Notes: generated from the letters alone by a model not told the origin. DNA of 9,876 nucleotides from an uncultured Collinsella sp. (GCA_958427895.1 CAUADW010000063.1:1-9876), one strand, 5' to 3'. Shown: positions 1 through 7,672, counted from the first letter of the stretch. Made by a program: numbers and translations.

Positions 1-209
1 TCAAACACGCGACGGTTCCCATGCTGTTTATCCACGGCGACCAGGACACCTTTGTGCCGTACGGCATGCTCGACCAAAACTACGACGCGTGCGCCAGCAA
101 AGTCAAGCAAAAGCTCACCATCCATGGCGCCACCCACGCCAAGAGTGCGCAAGTTGACCCCGAGCTCTACTGGAACACGGTCGACAACTTCCTCGACGAG
201 TATTTTTAG
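1..209 (+). CDS. Alpha/beta-hydrolase family protein, C-terminal fragment (5' end outside window)
   Basis: The reading frame is open from position 3 and ends at a TAG at 207-209, giving about 68 C-terminal residues; the start and the nucleophile elbow lie upstream of the window. The fragment shows the last part of a serine alpha/beta hydrolase: a hydrophobic strand (VPMLFIHG) followed by GDQDTFVP, which carries the usual catalytic acid loop, and then HGATHAKS, where the second His is placed like the catalytic His. The ending (YWNTVDNFLDEYF) is the usual C-terminal helix. The ATG at 21 is an internal Met, not a start, because the strand before the acid loop begins upstream of it. The family includes esterases, lipases and acyl-peptide hydrolases; the substrate cannot be judged from this piece. 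It converges on the DUF362 gene and ends before the terminator at 376-412. Confidence 0.85.
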   Translation, partial: KHATVPMLFIHGDQDTFVPYGMLDQNYDACASKVKQKLTIHGATHAKSAQVDPELYWNTVDNFLDEYF

Positions 210-250
210 GCAAATAGCAACGTCCTAGGCTTTATCTGACCCCCTATTTT

Positions 251-374
251 CGGAAGTATGCGGCAAAATCTGGAACTGCCGACCAGACCGCAGTTTTACC
301 AACAATTTATCTGGGGTTTTGTTGCCAAAAAACGTCGTGTGCTCGGCGGTCTCGAAATTTGCCGCATACTTCCG
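251..374. repeat. 124-bp non-coding element bounded by perfect 17-nt inverted arms
   Basis: The left arm CGGAAGTATGCGGCAAA (251-267) has an exact reverse complement at 358-374. Inside, AGACCGC (285-291) pairs with GCGGTCT (346-352), and CAACAA (300-305) can pair with TTGTTG (319-324); an alternative small hairpin is TTTTG/CAAAA (317-321/326-330). The interior is more AT-rich than the neighbouring genes and has no convincing ORF. No target-site duplication is visible at the outer edges. It could be a MITE-like or REP-like mobile repeat or a structured RNA. It lies between convergent genes, and its right edge is one base from the terminator stem. Confidence 0.6.
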
Positions 375-375
375 G

Positions 376-412
376 AAAGCCGCCCGTGAGCGCTGTGCTC
401 ACGGGCGGCTTT
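376..412. terminator. Strong intrinsic terminator, probably bidirectional
   Basis: A perfect 16-bp stem (376-391 with 397-412, AAAGCCGCCCGTGAGC and its reverse complement) encloses the 5-nt loop GCTGT. The + strand continues with a short T run, and the minus strand also ends in TTT because the stem starts with AAA. It sits between the ends of two convergent genes and can stop transcription from both sides: the hydrolase gene on + and the DUF362 gene on -. Confidence 0.88.
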
Positions 413-460
413 TGCTCAACTTGCGCTACAAAGGCGCTTGTTTTGTCCAATAGCTAGGCG

Positions 461-1666
461 CTACTTGACCTCGATGAGCTCGTACTCGCTCGTGCCCAGG
501 CCAATCTTTTCGGCGTGCGCGATACACACGCGCCAGTCGGTGTCGGGATGCGTGATGCAGAAGGGGTCCTTGGCCTGATCGCCCTCCAGATGCTCGTGGT
601 TGTGCTCCATCTTGGCCGCGCTATCGGTAAGCTCGGTGTTGGGCAGCGGCTCGGATGCCATGACGGCATCGGCACAGGCCTGGTCGATGGCGACCGGGTC
701 GAAGCTCGCGAACATGCCGATATCGTTGACGATAGGCGTGTCGTTTTCGGGATGGCAATCGCAGTTGGGGCTGATATCCATAGCCAGCGAAATGTGGAAG
801 CTGGGACGATCCTGGACAACGGCCTTGGTGTACTCGGCGATCTTACAGTTGAGCACGTCGGCCGCGGCTTCATAGCCGGGCTTGATGGCGTCCTGGTTGC
901 ACACGCCGATGCAGCGGCCGCAGCCCACGCAGCGATCGTGGTCGATAGCGGCCACGTGCACCGTGCGAGTAGCGCCGCCGGCAAGCTCGCGCTCGCGGGT
1001 GCCATCGAACGAGATAGCGTTGTGCGCGCAGATCTTTTCGCAGGCATGGCAGCCAACGCAGTGCTCGGTCGCGACGTTCGGCTTGCCGGCGGCATGCTGC
1101 TCCATCTTGCCGGCACGGCTGCCGCCTCCCATGCCCAGGTTCTTCATGGCGCCGCCAAAACCGGCCTGCTCATGACCCTTAAAGTGGGTGAGGCTAATCA
1201 CGATATCGGCGTCCATGAGCGCCTGACCGATCTTGGCCTCGTGCACATACTCGCCGCCCTCAACCGGGACGAGCGCCTCGTCGGTGCCCTTGAGGCCGTC
1301 GGCGATGATGATCTGGCAACCCGTGGCATACGGGGTAAAGCCGTTCTGATAGGCGGTATCGATGTGCTCGAGCGCGTTTTTACGGCTACCGACGTAGAGC
1401 GTGTTACAGTCGGTGAGGAAGGGCTTGCCACCCAGCTCCTTCACGACATCCGCGACGGCGCGGGCGTAGTTGGGGCGCAAAAAGCTCAGATTGCCCAGCT
1501 CGCCAAAGTGAATCTTGATAGCGACGAACTTGTTCTCGAAGTCGATCTGCTCGATACCGGCGTGACGCATGAGGCGCTTGAGCTTGTCGAGCTGGCTCTC
1601 GCGAGCATGCGTGCGCAAGTTGGTGAAGTATACCTTAGCGGGTGCTGCGGGTGCAGTTGCGGTCAT
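461..1666 (-). CDS. DUF362 domain protein with two 4Fe-4S ferredoxin-type motifs
   Basis: 401 residues, cytoplasmic, with no signal peptide or membrane segment. The N-terminal two thirds (about 11-195) match the DUF362 fold, with KIHFGELGN near 51-59, SLTHFKGHEQAGFGGAMKNLGMG (158-180) and a Gly-rich loop. Two ferredoxin motifs follow: C203-x2-C206-x2-C209-x3-C213 and C246-x2-C249-x2-C252-x3-C256, each able to hold a 4Fe-4S cluster. The C-terminal part has NCDCHPEND (301-309) and DIGMFASFDPVAID (315-328), which recur in this family, and a His-rich stretch (HNHEH, 355-359). The ATG at 1666 is preceded by GAGGGGA (1674-1680) at good spacing. The family is widespread in anaerobes but its reaction is not established; electron transfer or Fe-S-linked chemistry is likely. 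The gene is monocistronic, with its own promoter and the terminator at 376-412 downstream. Confidence 0.93.
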   Translation of the reverse strand: MTATAPAAPAKVYFTNLRTHARESQLDKLKRLMRHAGIEQIDFENKFVAIKIHFGELGNLSFLRPNYARAVADVVKELGGKPFLTDCNTLYVGSRKNALEHIDTAYQNGFTPYATGCQIIIADGLKGTDEALVPVEGGEYVHEAKIGQALMDADIVISLTHFKGHEQAGFGGAMKNLGMGGGSRAGKMEQHAAGKPNVATEHCVGCHACEKICAHNAISFDGTRERELAGGATRTVHVAAIDHDRCVGCGRCIGVCNQDAIKPGYEAAADVLNCKIAEYTKAVVQDRPSFHISLAMDISPNCDCHPENDTPIVNDIGMFASFDPVAIDQACADAVMASEPLPNTELTDSAAKMEHNHEHLEGDQAKDPFCITHPDTDWRVCIAHAEKIGLGTSEYELIEVK

Positions 1667-1701
1667 AGTTATATCCCCTCGGTCTATATGGCGTTACAGA
1701 C

Positions 1702-1739
1702 ATAGAGGATGGTACCCGTTGAAGTAGGGTCAAAGTCAA
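1702..1739 (-). promoter_or_regulatory. Promoter of the DUF362 gene with a 19-bp spacer (MerR-type geometry)
   Basis: Read on the minus strand, a -35 TTGACT (1739-1734) and a -10 TACCAT (1714-1709) are 19 bp apart, longer than the optimal 17. The spacer holds short dyads: ACCC/GGGT at 1714-1717 and 1727-1730, and TTGA/TCAA at 1719-1722 and 1730-1733. Promoters with 19-20-bp spacers and a dyad between the hexamers are the hallmark of MerR-family activation. The expected transcript start is near 1702, giving a leader of about 36 nt that includes the GAGGGGA ribosome binding site. No MerR gene is present in the window. Confidence 0.5.
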
Positions 1740-1755
1740 GCGCGAAACCGAGTCG

Positions 1756-1778
1756 TTGGGGACGTTCTTAAATGACTA
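1756..1778. repeat. 23-bp interspersed repeat, copy 1
   Basis: This stretch, with core GGGGACGTTCTTAAATGACT, recurs at 5265-5287 with a single difference (T versus C at the tenth base). On the minus strand its first three bases are the TAG stop codon of the FtsX-like gene, so the repeat begins exactly at the 3' end of that gene. The GGGGAC start resembles short REP-type repeats spread by RAYT (TnpA_REP) transposases, but no such gene is in the window. Confidence 0.6.
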
Positions 1779-4442
1779 CTCTTGGACTTTAAGGGCCTCG
1801 GCCAGGCTGACGCGCTTGATAGAACGCGTGTGTAGCAGCGCCACGACCAGGTAGGTCGCAAAGCCAATGCCCACGCATGCAGCCATGGACCAAGCGGGCA
1901 CGTAGATCTCGATATTGCCGTTGTAGGCGAGCAGCATCGAGCGGAAGATGGCCGTGAGCGAGCCAATAATGACCGGCAGGCTCAGCACGAGCGACGCCAC
2001 CACGCACAGCGTGATCGAGCGGATGTACAGATGCGAGATCTCGCTATCGCGATAGCCAAAGACTTTCATGTAGCTGATCGAACGGGCGCTGTGGTCGATC
2101 ACAGCCTTGGTCAGCAGGTACATAAACAGCAAGAAGATGAACACCGCAAGCCCAACCATCATGCCGATCATTTTGCTCATCATGCCGATGAACTGGTCGC
2201 CCACGGCGCGCATATCGTCGGGCGTGGTGTCGCCGGCAAAGTAACGAGCATCGAGGTCGAGCTTCTCGTTGCTCACATAGCCGTTAAAGTAGGCGGCATC
2301 GTTGCCGAACAGCTCGTTAAAGTCGTCGATACTCATATTGATATTCATGTCCGACTTGGAGCCCCAGGCACAGTCCTTGCCCGTGTACTCAAGGGAATAA
2401 TGCTTGCCCTCGTACTTGTCACGAAGCTTAACCTTCTGACCCTCGCTCCAGCCAAACTTGTCGAGCAGACCGCCGCCAAAGACGACGCGCCCATCGCCGA
2501 CGTTGAGGTCTTTCCAATAGCGCGAATCGGGCGAGATGCCGTAGATGGAAATCGTCTCCTGCCCATTTCCGTCGCCGCGGTCGTATTGCAGCTGATAGAC
2601 GGCATATTTCTCGGCCTGTGCGATTGCGCCCGCGCCGTTGTCAGTCGTATTGACCGGGTGGATATCGTCGTTGTCAGTGTCAATCTTGGAGGCTTTGTCG
2701 ATCAGGTCGATAGCCTCGTCACGGTCGCAGCCGAGGGCATCGGCAAGATCGTCAAGGCGCGCGTAGAGCGCATCTTTCTTGTCCTGAACCTTGGCAAGCG
2801 CGTCCTGCGCTGCGGTCAGGCTCTCGGCAGACGGAGATGCGGTCGCGGCATCGGCTGCCGCCTGCGCCGCATCGGCCGCGTCGTCAAGCTCGTCATCGGC
2901 ATCCTGGGCGGCGGAAAGCAGTGCGCCGTCAACCGACTGCAAGCGCTCGAGTGCCGACCACTGCTCGCGCCCCTCGGCAGTGCCCTCGAGCTCCAGCGGC
3001 GCCTTGAGCGTGTACTGGTGCTCGGCGACCAGACTCGTCTCGAGGTTGTCCGCGTAGTGCGTCATCGTGGGCAGAATCGCCAGGCCAAAGAGCAGCAGCA
3101 GCGACGCAAACGCAATACCTACGAAGAGCGTGGCGAAGTTGCCCAAGTTGCGCAGGAAGATGCGCAGGCGGAAGCGCGAGACAAAACCCATGCGCTCCGG
3201 CAGCTGCAGGCCGCGCTTGGTGCCCGACCTGCCGCTCGCCTCGTGACGAAGGAATTGCAACGGCGTCTTGCCCATCTTGCGAAGCAGACCCACCAGCGTG
3301 ATGAGGATGAGCGCAGCGGCGGGGACCACGGCGCACTTCACAAAGATCTCCCAGCTCCAGTACACCTGGAAGGACGGCAGGCTGTATGACCCGTAATAGA
3401 GGCTGCGCATGGGCTCGGTAAAGAACACAACGCCGAGCGCAGTGCCCAAAAGCGCCGCGACCACGCCCACGATGGCGGGAAGCGCAAGGTAGTGCAGCAC
3501 GATCTCGCGTCGACGATAGCCGCTGGCGAGCAGCGTGCCGATGATGGCGCTCTCCTCCTCGATGGTGGCGTCGGTAAGGACCACAAAGACGAACGCCATG
3601 ATCACGATGATGATGTCGAGCAGCGTCATCCACATCATGGAGTCGCCGTCTACGTCGTCGCGCGCATAGCCAATGCCCTGGTTGGAATCGGCATCGACCA
3701 GATCGTCCACGCGCGCATCGGCGTCGGTCAGCGCCTCGACCATATCCTGCTCCGCATCGATGCGATCTGCAGTGGAGAGATCGCGATCGGTAAAGGTAAA
3801 GGAATAGGTGTAGGCGGGTGCGCCGCCAGCGTCCTCGAGCGCGGCAAAGCCGGCGTCGCTGATCTCGGCCACGCCATAGGTGATGGTGTTCACCGTAAAG
3901 TCCGAATTGTTGAGGAACAGCGCCTGGCTATCGGGCTGGGTCATGATGCCGCAGATGGTGTAGGTGCGACCCTCGAGCTCGACTTTATCGCCCACGGACA
4001 GGTTGTTATTGGTGGCAAAGACGCGGTCGATGGCCACCTCATCGTCCGCCTTGGGCTCCTTGCCCTCACAGTAGGACGCGATATCGACCTTGGTGCGGTG
4101 CGCATAGGTGCGCAACGTGCGCTTGGTGCCATCGTCGCCGGCGGTCTTTTTTATGATGGCGTCGATGGAGAAATTCTTGTAGAGCGTAACGCCGCCGACG
4201 TCGCCGGCTGCATCCTCGGCCGCCTTGAGCTGATCTTTGGTGGCCTCGAAGGAGGTGGTCACGCGACCGTCCTCAATCGTGTACGCATCGCGCATGTCGT
4301 CGATAAGGCAACCAATGGAATGCGCCGCGAGCAAAAAGCCCGAGGTAAGGGCGATGCTTCCGCACATAAGCAAAAAGATGCCCAGGTACTTGCCGATATT
4401 GCGGCGCAGCTCGCGCGGGAGACGTTTTGCGAGAGGTGTCAT
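1776..4442 (-). CDS. FtsX-like ABC transporter permease (large, duplicated MacB-type topology)
   Basis: 888 residues. It has a duplicated 4+4 membrane layout: TM1 about 20-42, an extracytoplasmic domain (43-271), TM2-4 at about 272-292, 319-341 and 368-388, a cytoplasmic linker, TM5 about 434-456, a second extracytoplasmic domain (457-751), and TM6-8 at about 752-779, 806-833 and 851-871. The two FtsX domains carry the typical post-TM motifs EEESAIIGTLLASGYRR (295-311) and ARSISYMKVFGYRDSEI (786-802). Residues about 495-590 of the second outer domain are Ala/Asp/Glu-rich with heptad-like spacing, a probable coiled coil. I chose the ATG at 4442 over the TTG at 4457 because AGGCGG (4447-4452) lies just before it; the start is 8 nt after the ATPase stop. 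It forms the membrane part of a transporter with the preceding ATPase, in the MacB/LolCDE/YtrF superfamily; the substrate is unknown (peptide, antimicrobial or lipid are typical). Confidence 0.93.
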   Translation of the reverse strand: MTPLAKRLPRELRRNIGKYLGIFLLMCGSIALTSGFLLAAHSIGCLIDDMRDAYTIEDGRVTTSFEATKDQLKAAEDAAGDVGGVTLYKNFSIDAIIKKTAGDDGTKRTLRTYAHRTKVDIASYCEGKEPKADDEVAIDRVFATNNNLSVGDKVELEGRTYTICGIMTQPDSQALFLNNSDFTVNTITYGVAEISDAGFAALEDAGGAPAYTYSFTFTDRDLSTADRIDAEQDMVEALTDADARVDDLVDADSNQGIGYARDDVDGDSMMWMTLLDIIIVIMAFVFVVLTDATIEEESAIIGTLLASGYRRREIVLHYLALPAIVGVVAALLGTALGVVFFTEPMRSLYYGSYSLPSFQVYWSWEIFVKCAVVPAAALILITLVGLLRKMGKTPLQFLRHEASGRSGTKRGLQLPERMGFVSRFRLRIFLRNLGNFATLFVGIAFASLLLLFGLAILPTMTHYADNLETSLVAEHQYTLKAPLELEGTAEGREQWSALERLQSVDGALLSAAQDADDELDDAADAAQAAADAATASPSAESLTAAQDALAKVQDKKDALYARLDDLADALGCDRDEAIDLIDKASKIDTDNDDIHPVNTTDNGAGAIAQAEKYAVYQLQYDRGDGNGQETISIYGISPDSRYWKDLNVGDGRVVFGGGLLDKFGWSEGQKVKLRDKYEGKHYSLEYTGKDCAWGSKSDMNINMSIDDFNELFGNDAAYFNGYVSNEKLDLDARYFAGDTTPDDMRAVGDQFIGMMSKMIGMMVGLAVFIFLLFMYLLTKAVIDHSARSISYMKVFGYRDSEISHLYIRSITLCVVASLVLSLPVIIGSLTAIFRSMLLAYNGNIEIYVPAWSMAACVGIGFATYLVVALLHTRSIKRVSLAEALKVQE

Positions 4443-4450
4443 GGCGCCGC

Positions 4451-5164
<714 letters not shown>

Positions 5165-5176
5165 GGTATCCCCCAT

Positions 5177-5213
5177 TGTTAGCCTTGTACTACTTTATGA
5201 ACGTAATAGTAAA
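5177..5213 (-). promoter_or_regulatory. Promoter and overlapping dyad operator of the MacB-type ABC operon
   Basis: On the minus strand, TTTACT (5213-5208) and TACAAG (5189-5184) form a -35/-10 pair 18 bp apart. The arms TGTACTA (5186-5192) and TAGTAAA (5207-5213) form an inverted repeat, 6 of 7 bases matching, whose centres are 21 bp apart (two helix turns). Each arm covers one promoter hexamer, so a dimeric repressor, or a MerR-like activator acting on a long spacer, would fit. The transcript start predicted from the -10 is about 5177, close to the ATG at 5176 and only about 13 nt from the ATG at 5164. Confidence 0.45.
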
Positions 5214-5240
5214 CCTTGGCGAACTATTTTGGGGCGAGGC

Positions 5241-5256
5241 CTGAAATTTATTTCAG
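5241..5256. other. AT-rich palindrome between two minus-strand operons
   Basis: CTGAAATTTATTTCAG is a 16-bp inverted repeat with 6 bp of clean stem and a 4-nt loop. It lies about 37 bp downstream of the ABC-2 permease stop and about 28 bp upstream of the -35 of the next operon. No T run follows on the minus strand, so a terminator role is weak; an operator is equally possible. Confidence 0.35.
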
Positions 5257-5264
5257 ACTAGCCA

Positions 5265-5287
5265 TTGGGGACGCTCTTAAATGACTA
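5265..5287. repeat. 23-bp interspersed repeat, copy 2
   Basis: It matches 1756-1778 at 22 of 23 bases in the same orientation. It begins 5 nt after the stop codon of the second ABC-2 permease (minus strand). As with copy 1, it occupies the 3' end of a minus-strand gene and precedes the promoter of the next minus-strand unit. Confidence 0.6.
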
Positions 5288-5292
5288 GGTGG

Positions 5293-6498
5293 CTAGGCGC
5301 GAGATTTAGCGCGTGCGAGGGCGAGGCCTGCGGCGGCGATGGCCACGGCAAAGAGCACCGTGACGCCTAGGTCGCAGGCGATGTCGCCCAACACGGCAGA
5401 CGTCAGGTCCGAGGCAAGCGCCTTGCCGATCGCATCGTTCACCCAATATGTCGGCCCAAATTGCGCCACGGTCTGCACGGCCGAGCCCATGAGCGACAGC
5501 GGCATCCAGGCGCCGCCCAAAAACGTCATGAGCATGCCGAGCAAGTTGCCCACGCCGTTGAGCAGCTCCTCGCGCGCACCCAGGCTCGACAACGCAAAGC
5601 CAACGGCCAGCGGCGTGCACGCTAGGGCAAGCGTCGCTGCCAGCGCCAGGCACACACGGCCCACGCCGACCTCGGCGACCGCGCCGGCAAAGCCCACAAC
5701 GCCCATCATGCTCGACACAAACCAGATGCAGACGGTAATCACGGCGGCGGCCGCAAACACGGCAAGCGAGCGCCGGCGCTCGGAGATTGGACCGGCATCC
5801 ATACGACGCACGCGCTCGGGCTCGTTCATGCCCGAGAACACCAGTCCCACCGACACGATGACCGACGAGATAATCGCGTACGCGCCAAAGTTGAAGTACG
5901 ACTCGAGCGTGGCGGCAGCAGCCGAGTCGACCTTGACCCGCTCGATCTGGACCTCCGCGCGCTTTGCAGCGGCATGTTCGGCGGCCTTGGCAACGTCGCC
6001 GTTGGAGGCAGTGGGCTCAAGTGCGGCTGCAGCGCCCGCGAGCGAGATCCAGCGCGAAGCCTCGGCAGACGAAAGCGCCGCCGCCATGGTGCCGGCACCG
6101 TAGGTCACATCGAGCTTGGGCAGGGACTCCCCCGCGCGGGCAGCCGCGACCAGGTCGTCCTCGAACCCCTCCGGGATAAAGAACACGCAGTCGGCGCTGC
6201 CCTTGGCGCTGTTGCTCTTGGAGAGCGCGTCCGCAAGGTCGTACGTGTCATCGCCGACGCCCGTGACCAGGTCAAACCGCGAACCTAGGTGCTTAGTGAG
6301 CGCACGTGAAAGATCACTGCCATCGCGGTCGACCACGATCACGTTGGCGTCGTAGGGCTTGTACTCGGTGAGCTGCGACGAGTTCCAGCTCACCGATGCC
6401 GCGATGAATACGCCCATCAGCGAAATGAACACCGTGTAGATGAGCAGGTAGAACGGGTGTGCGAGCGCCATGCGAAGCGCAGTCTTAAAGGTGCTCAT
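5293..6498 (-). CDS. ABC-2 type transporter permease (second of two)
   Basis: 401 residues. One N-terminal TM (about 16-35) is followed by an extracytoplasmic domain (about 36-200, Ala-rich after 137) and five C-terminal TMs (about 203-223, 244-266, 280-304, 313-337 and 371-396), the layout of the ABC2_membrane_3 group. The segment LLGMLMTFLGGAWMPLSLM (319-337) is typical of ABC-2 permeases. The ATG at 6498 is preceded by AAGGAG (6504-6509) at 5 nt spacing; the in-frame TTG at 6513 would place that site inside the coding region, so I reject it. The start overlaps the end of the upstream permease by 14 bp, which suggests translational coupling. It probably forms a heterodimeric exporter with that permease and the ATPase at 7682-8620. 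Drugs, peptides or lipids are usual substrates; none can be assigned here. Confidence 0.9.
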   Translation of the reverse strand: MSTFKTALRMALAHPFYLLIYTVFISLMGVFIAASVSWNSSQLTEYKPYDANVIVVDRDGSDLSRALTKHLGSRFDLVTGVGDDTYDLADALSKSNSAKGSADCVFFIPEGFEDDLVAAARAGESLPKLDVTYGAGTMAAALSSAEASRWISLAGAAAALEPTASNGDVAKAAEHAAAKRAEVQIERVKVDSAAAATLESYFNFGAYAIISSVIVSVGLVFSGMNEPERVRRMDAGPISERRRSLAVFAAAAVITVCIWFVSSMMGVVGFAGAVAEVGVGRVCLALAATLALACTPLAVGFALSSLGAREELLNGVGNLLGMLMTFLGGAWMPLSLMGSAVQTVAQFGPTYWVNDAIGKALASDLTSAVLGDIACDLGVTVLFAVAIAAAGLALARAKSRA

Positions 6499-7672
6499 AG
6501 CGGCTCCTTCCAAAGATCAGCGTGGCGGCGGCAACGAACAGCAGCGCCATAAGGACCAGCGCGCCGGCGCGAACGGCAAAAGGTCCCAGGTCCTCAAAGA
6601 AATACAGGCGGTTGAACATGTCGCAGATAAGCTTGACGGGATTGAGCCAGCACTCGGCCGGGCAGGCGCGGGCGACGTCGTCGGCAAGCGCCATCGCCGG
6701 CTCGCCGTAGAGGCCGGCGAACAGGGCGCACGTGGTAGCAAAGCCCGTGAGGATGCCGGACTTGGACGCCTTGCCGCCCTTAACGGGAAGCGTGCCCACA
6801 AAGAGTCCCAGGCCCGTGGCGGCAAGCGCGGAAGCGGCACCGCCCGCGAGGCACAGCCCCTCGCGCCCGCCAAAGTCGACGCCCACGACCAGGCGCACGT
6901 AGCCGATTGCGATCGCCATCGAGGCGAAGGAAACCAGCCACGAGCCGACGAAGATGCCGGCCAGCGACGCCGTCTTGGAAAGACCGCCCACGCAGCGACG
7001 CGCGCCAAGGCCCGACAGATTGGGCTGCAAATCGACGACGCTCAAGGCGGCAAACTCGGCAGACATCATCGCGACCAGGCCAAAAAGCGCGTAATAGTAG
7101 ATGACCGCGCCGTCGGGCGTGGTGCGCGTAAGGCTCACGCGACGGGTGCCGCCCTCGAGCGACAGGGCGCGCGCAACCGCCTCGGGGTCGGCGAGTGCCG
7201 CCGGGTTGTCCTGGGCAATCTGGGACATGAGCTCGGCATTTTGTGTATACGAGCTTGCCACCGTCTCCAGAATGCTGCGATCGGTGAGCACCGATGATGC
7301 GCGCGAGCTGTCGTAGCTCGATAGCAGTGTGAGCTTGGGTACGCCCGCGTCGTCGACCGTATAGATGCCCGCGACCTCGCCGGCCTTAAGCGCACGGTTC
7401 GCATCGGCTGCGTCGTCGCACTCGTGGATCTCGAGCAGCTGGTCGTCGCCTGCCTTGGCTAGCGACGTCGCCACGTCCTTAAAGGTCGAGGCGTCCCAGG
7501 CCTCGTCCGCCACGACGGCAACCGGCACCGGGTCGACCGTGCCGTCGGAGCTCAGGTTCGCAAACATAAACATGAACATCGTGGAAAGCGCGATGGGAAA
7601 GAGGGCGCCCCAGACCCACGTGCTCGGCCGGCGCAGCAGCGTCTTGACCGTGATGATAATGGTGTTGAACAT
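6485..7672 (-). CDS. ABC-2 type transporter permease (first of two)
   Basis: 395 residues. TM1 (about 19-38, WVWGALFPIALSTMFMFMF) is followed by an extracytoplasmic domain (about 39-188) and five further TMs (about 189-211, 235-260, 273-293, 305-323 and 367-387). It shares this layout with the second permease but the two sequences are clearly different, which fits a heterodimer. The motif WLNPVKLICDMFNRLYFFED (342-361) matches the NP-x-K-x3-D-x3-LYFF pattern before the last TM in ABC2_membrane_3 permeases. The ATG at 7672 has GGGGG (7678-7682) before it, and this site overlaps the TAG of the upstream ATPase; the intergenic gap is 9 nt. It belongs to one operon with the ATPase and second permease. 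Confidence 0.9.
   Translation of the reverse strand: MFNTIIITVKTLLRRPSTWVWGALFPIALSTMFMFMFANLSSDGTVDPVPVAVVADEAWDASTFKDVATSLAKAGDDQLLEIHECDDAADANRALKAGEVAGIYTVDDAGVPKLTLLSSYDSSRASSVLTDRSILETVASSYTQNAELMSQIAQDNPAALADPEAVARALSLEGGTRRVSLTRTTPDGAVIYYYALFGLVAMMSAEFAALSVVDLQPNLSGLGARRCVGGLSKTASLAGIFVGSWLVSFASMAIAIGYVRLVVGVDFGGREGLCLAGGAASALAATGLGLFVGTLPVKGGKASKSGILTGFATTCALFAGLYGEPAMALADDVARACPAECWLNPVKLICDMFNRLYFFEDLGPFAVRAGALVLMALLFVAAATLIFGRSRYEHL
6504..6509 (-). promoter_or_regulatory. Ribosome binding site that fixes the start of the second ABC-2 permease
   Basis: AAGGAG on the minus strand lies 5 nt before the ATG at 6498 and inside the last codons of the preceding permease. It supports 6498 as the start rather than the in-frame TTG at 6513, and a coupled translation of the two permeases. 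Confidence 0.7.

Noticed and set aside
251..374. Insertion sequence or attachment site reading of the inverted-arm element
   Set aside because: No transposase or integrase ORF and no target duplication at the edges, so I call it only a repeat-like element.
515..1705. 396-codon open frame on the + strand opposite the DUF362 gene
   Set aside because: It mirrors the codon pattern of the DUF362 gene, which has clear Fe-S motifs; the + translation has no recognisable domain. Such antisense frames are common in GC-rich genes.
2031..3389. 452-codon open frame on the + strand opposite the FtsX-like gene
   Set aside because: The minus-strand product has clear membrane segments and FtsX motifs; the + product is a low-complexity His/Val/Arg-rich shadow.
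6470..7297. 275-codon open frame on the + strand opposite the first ABC-2 permease
   Set aside because: A shadow of the permease; very Arg/Ala/Gly-rich with no recognisable motif.
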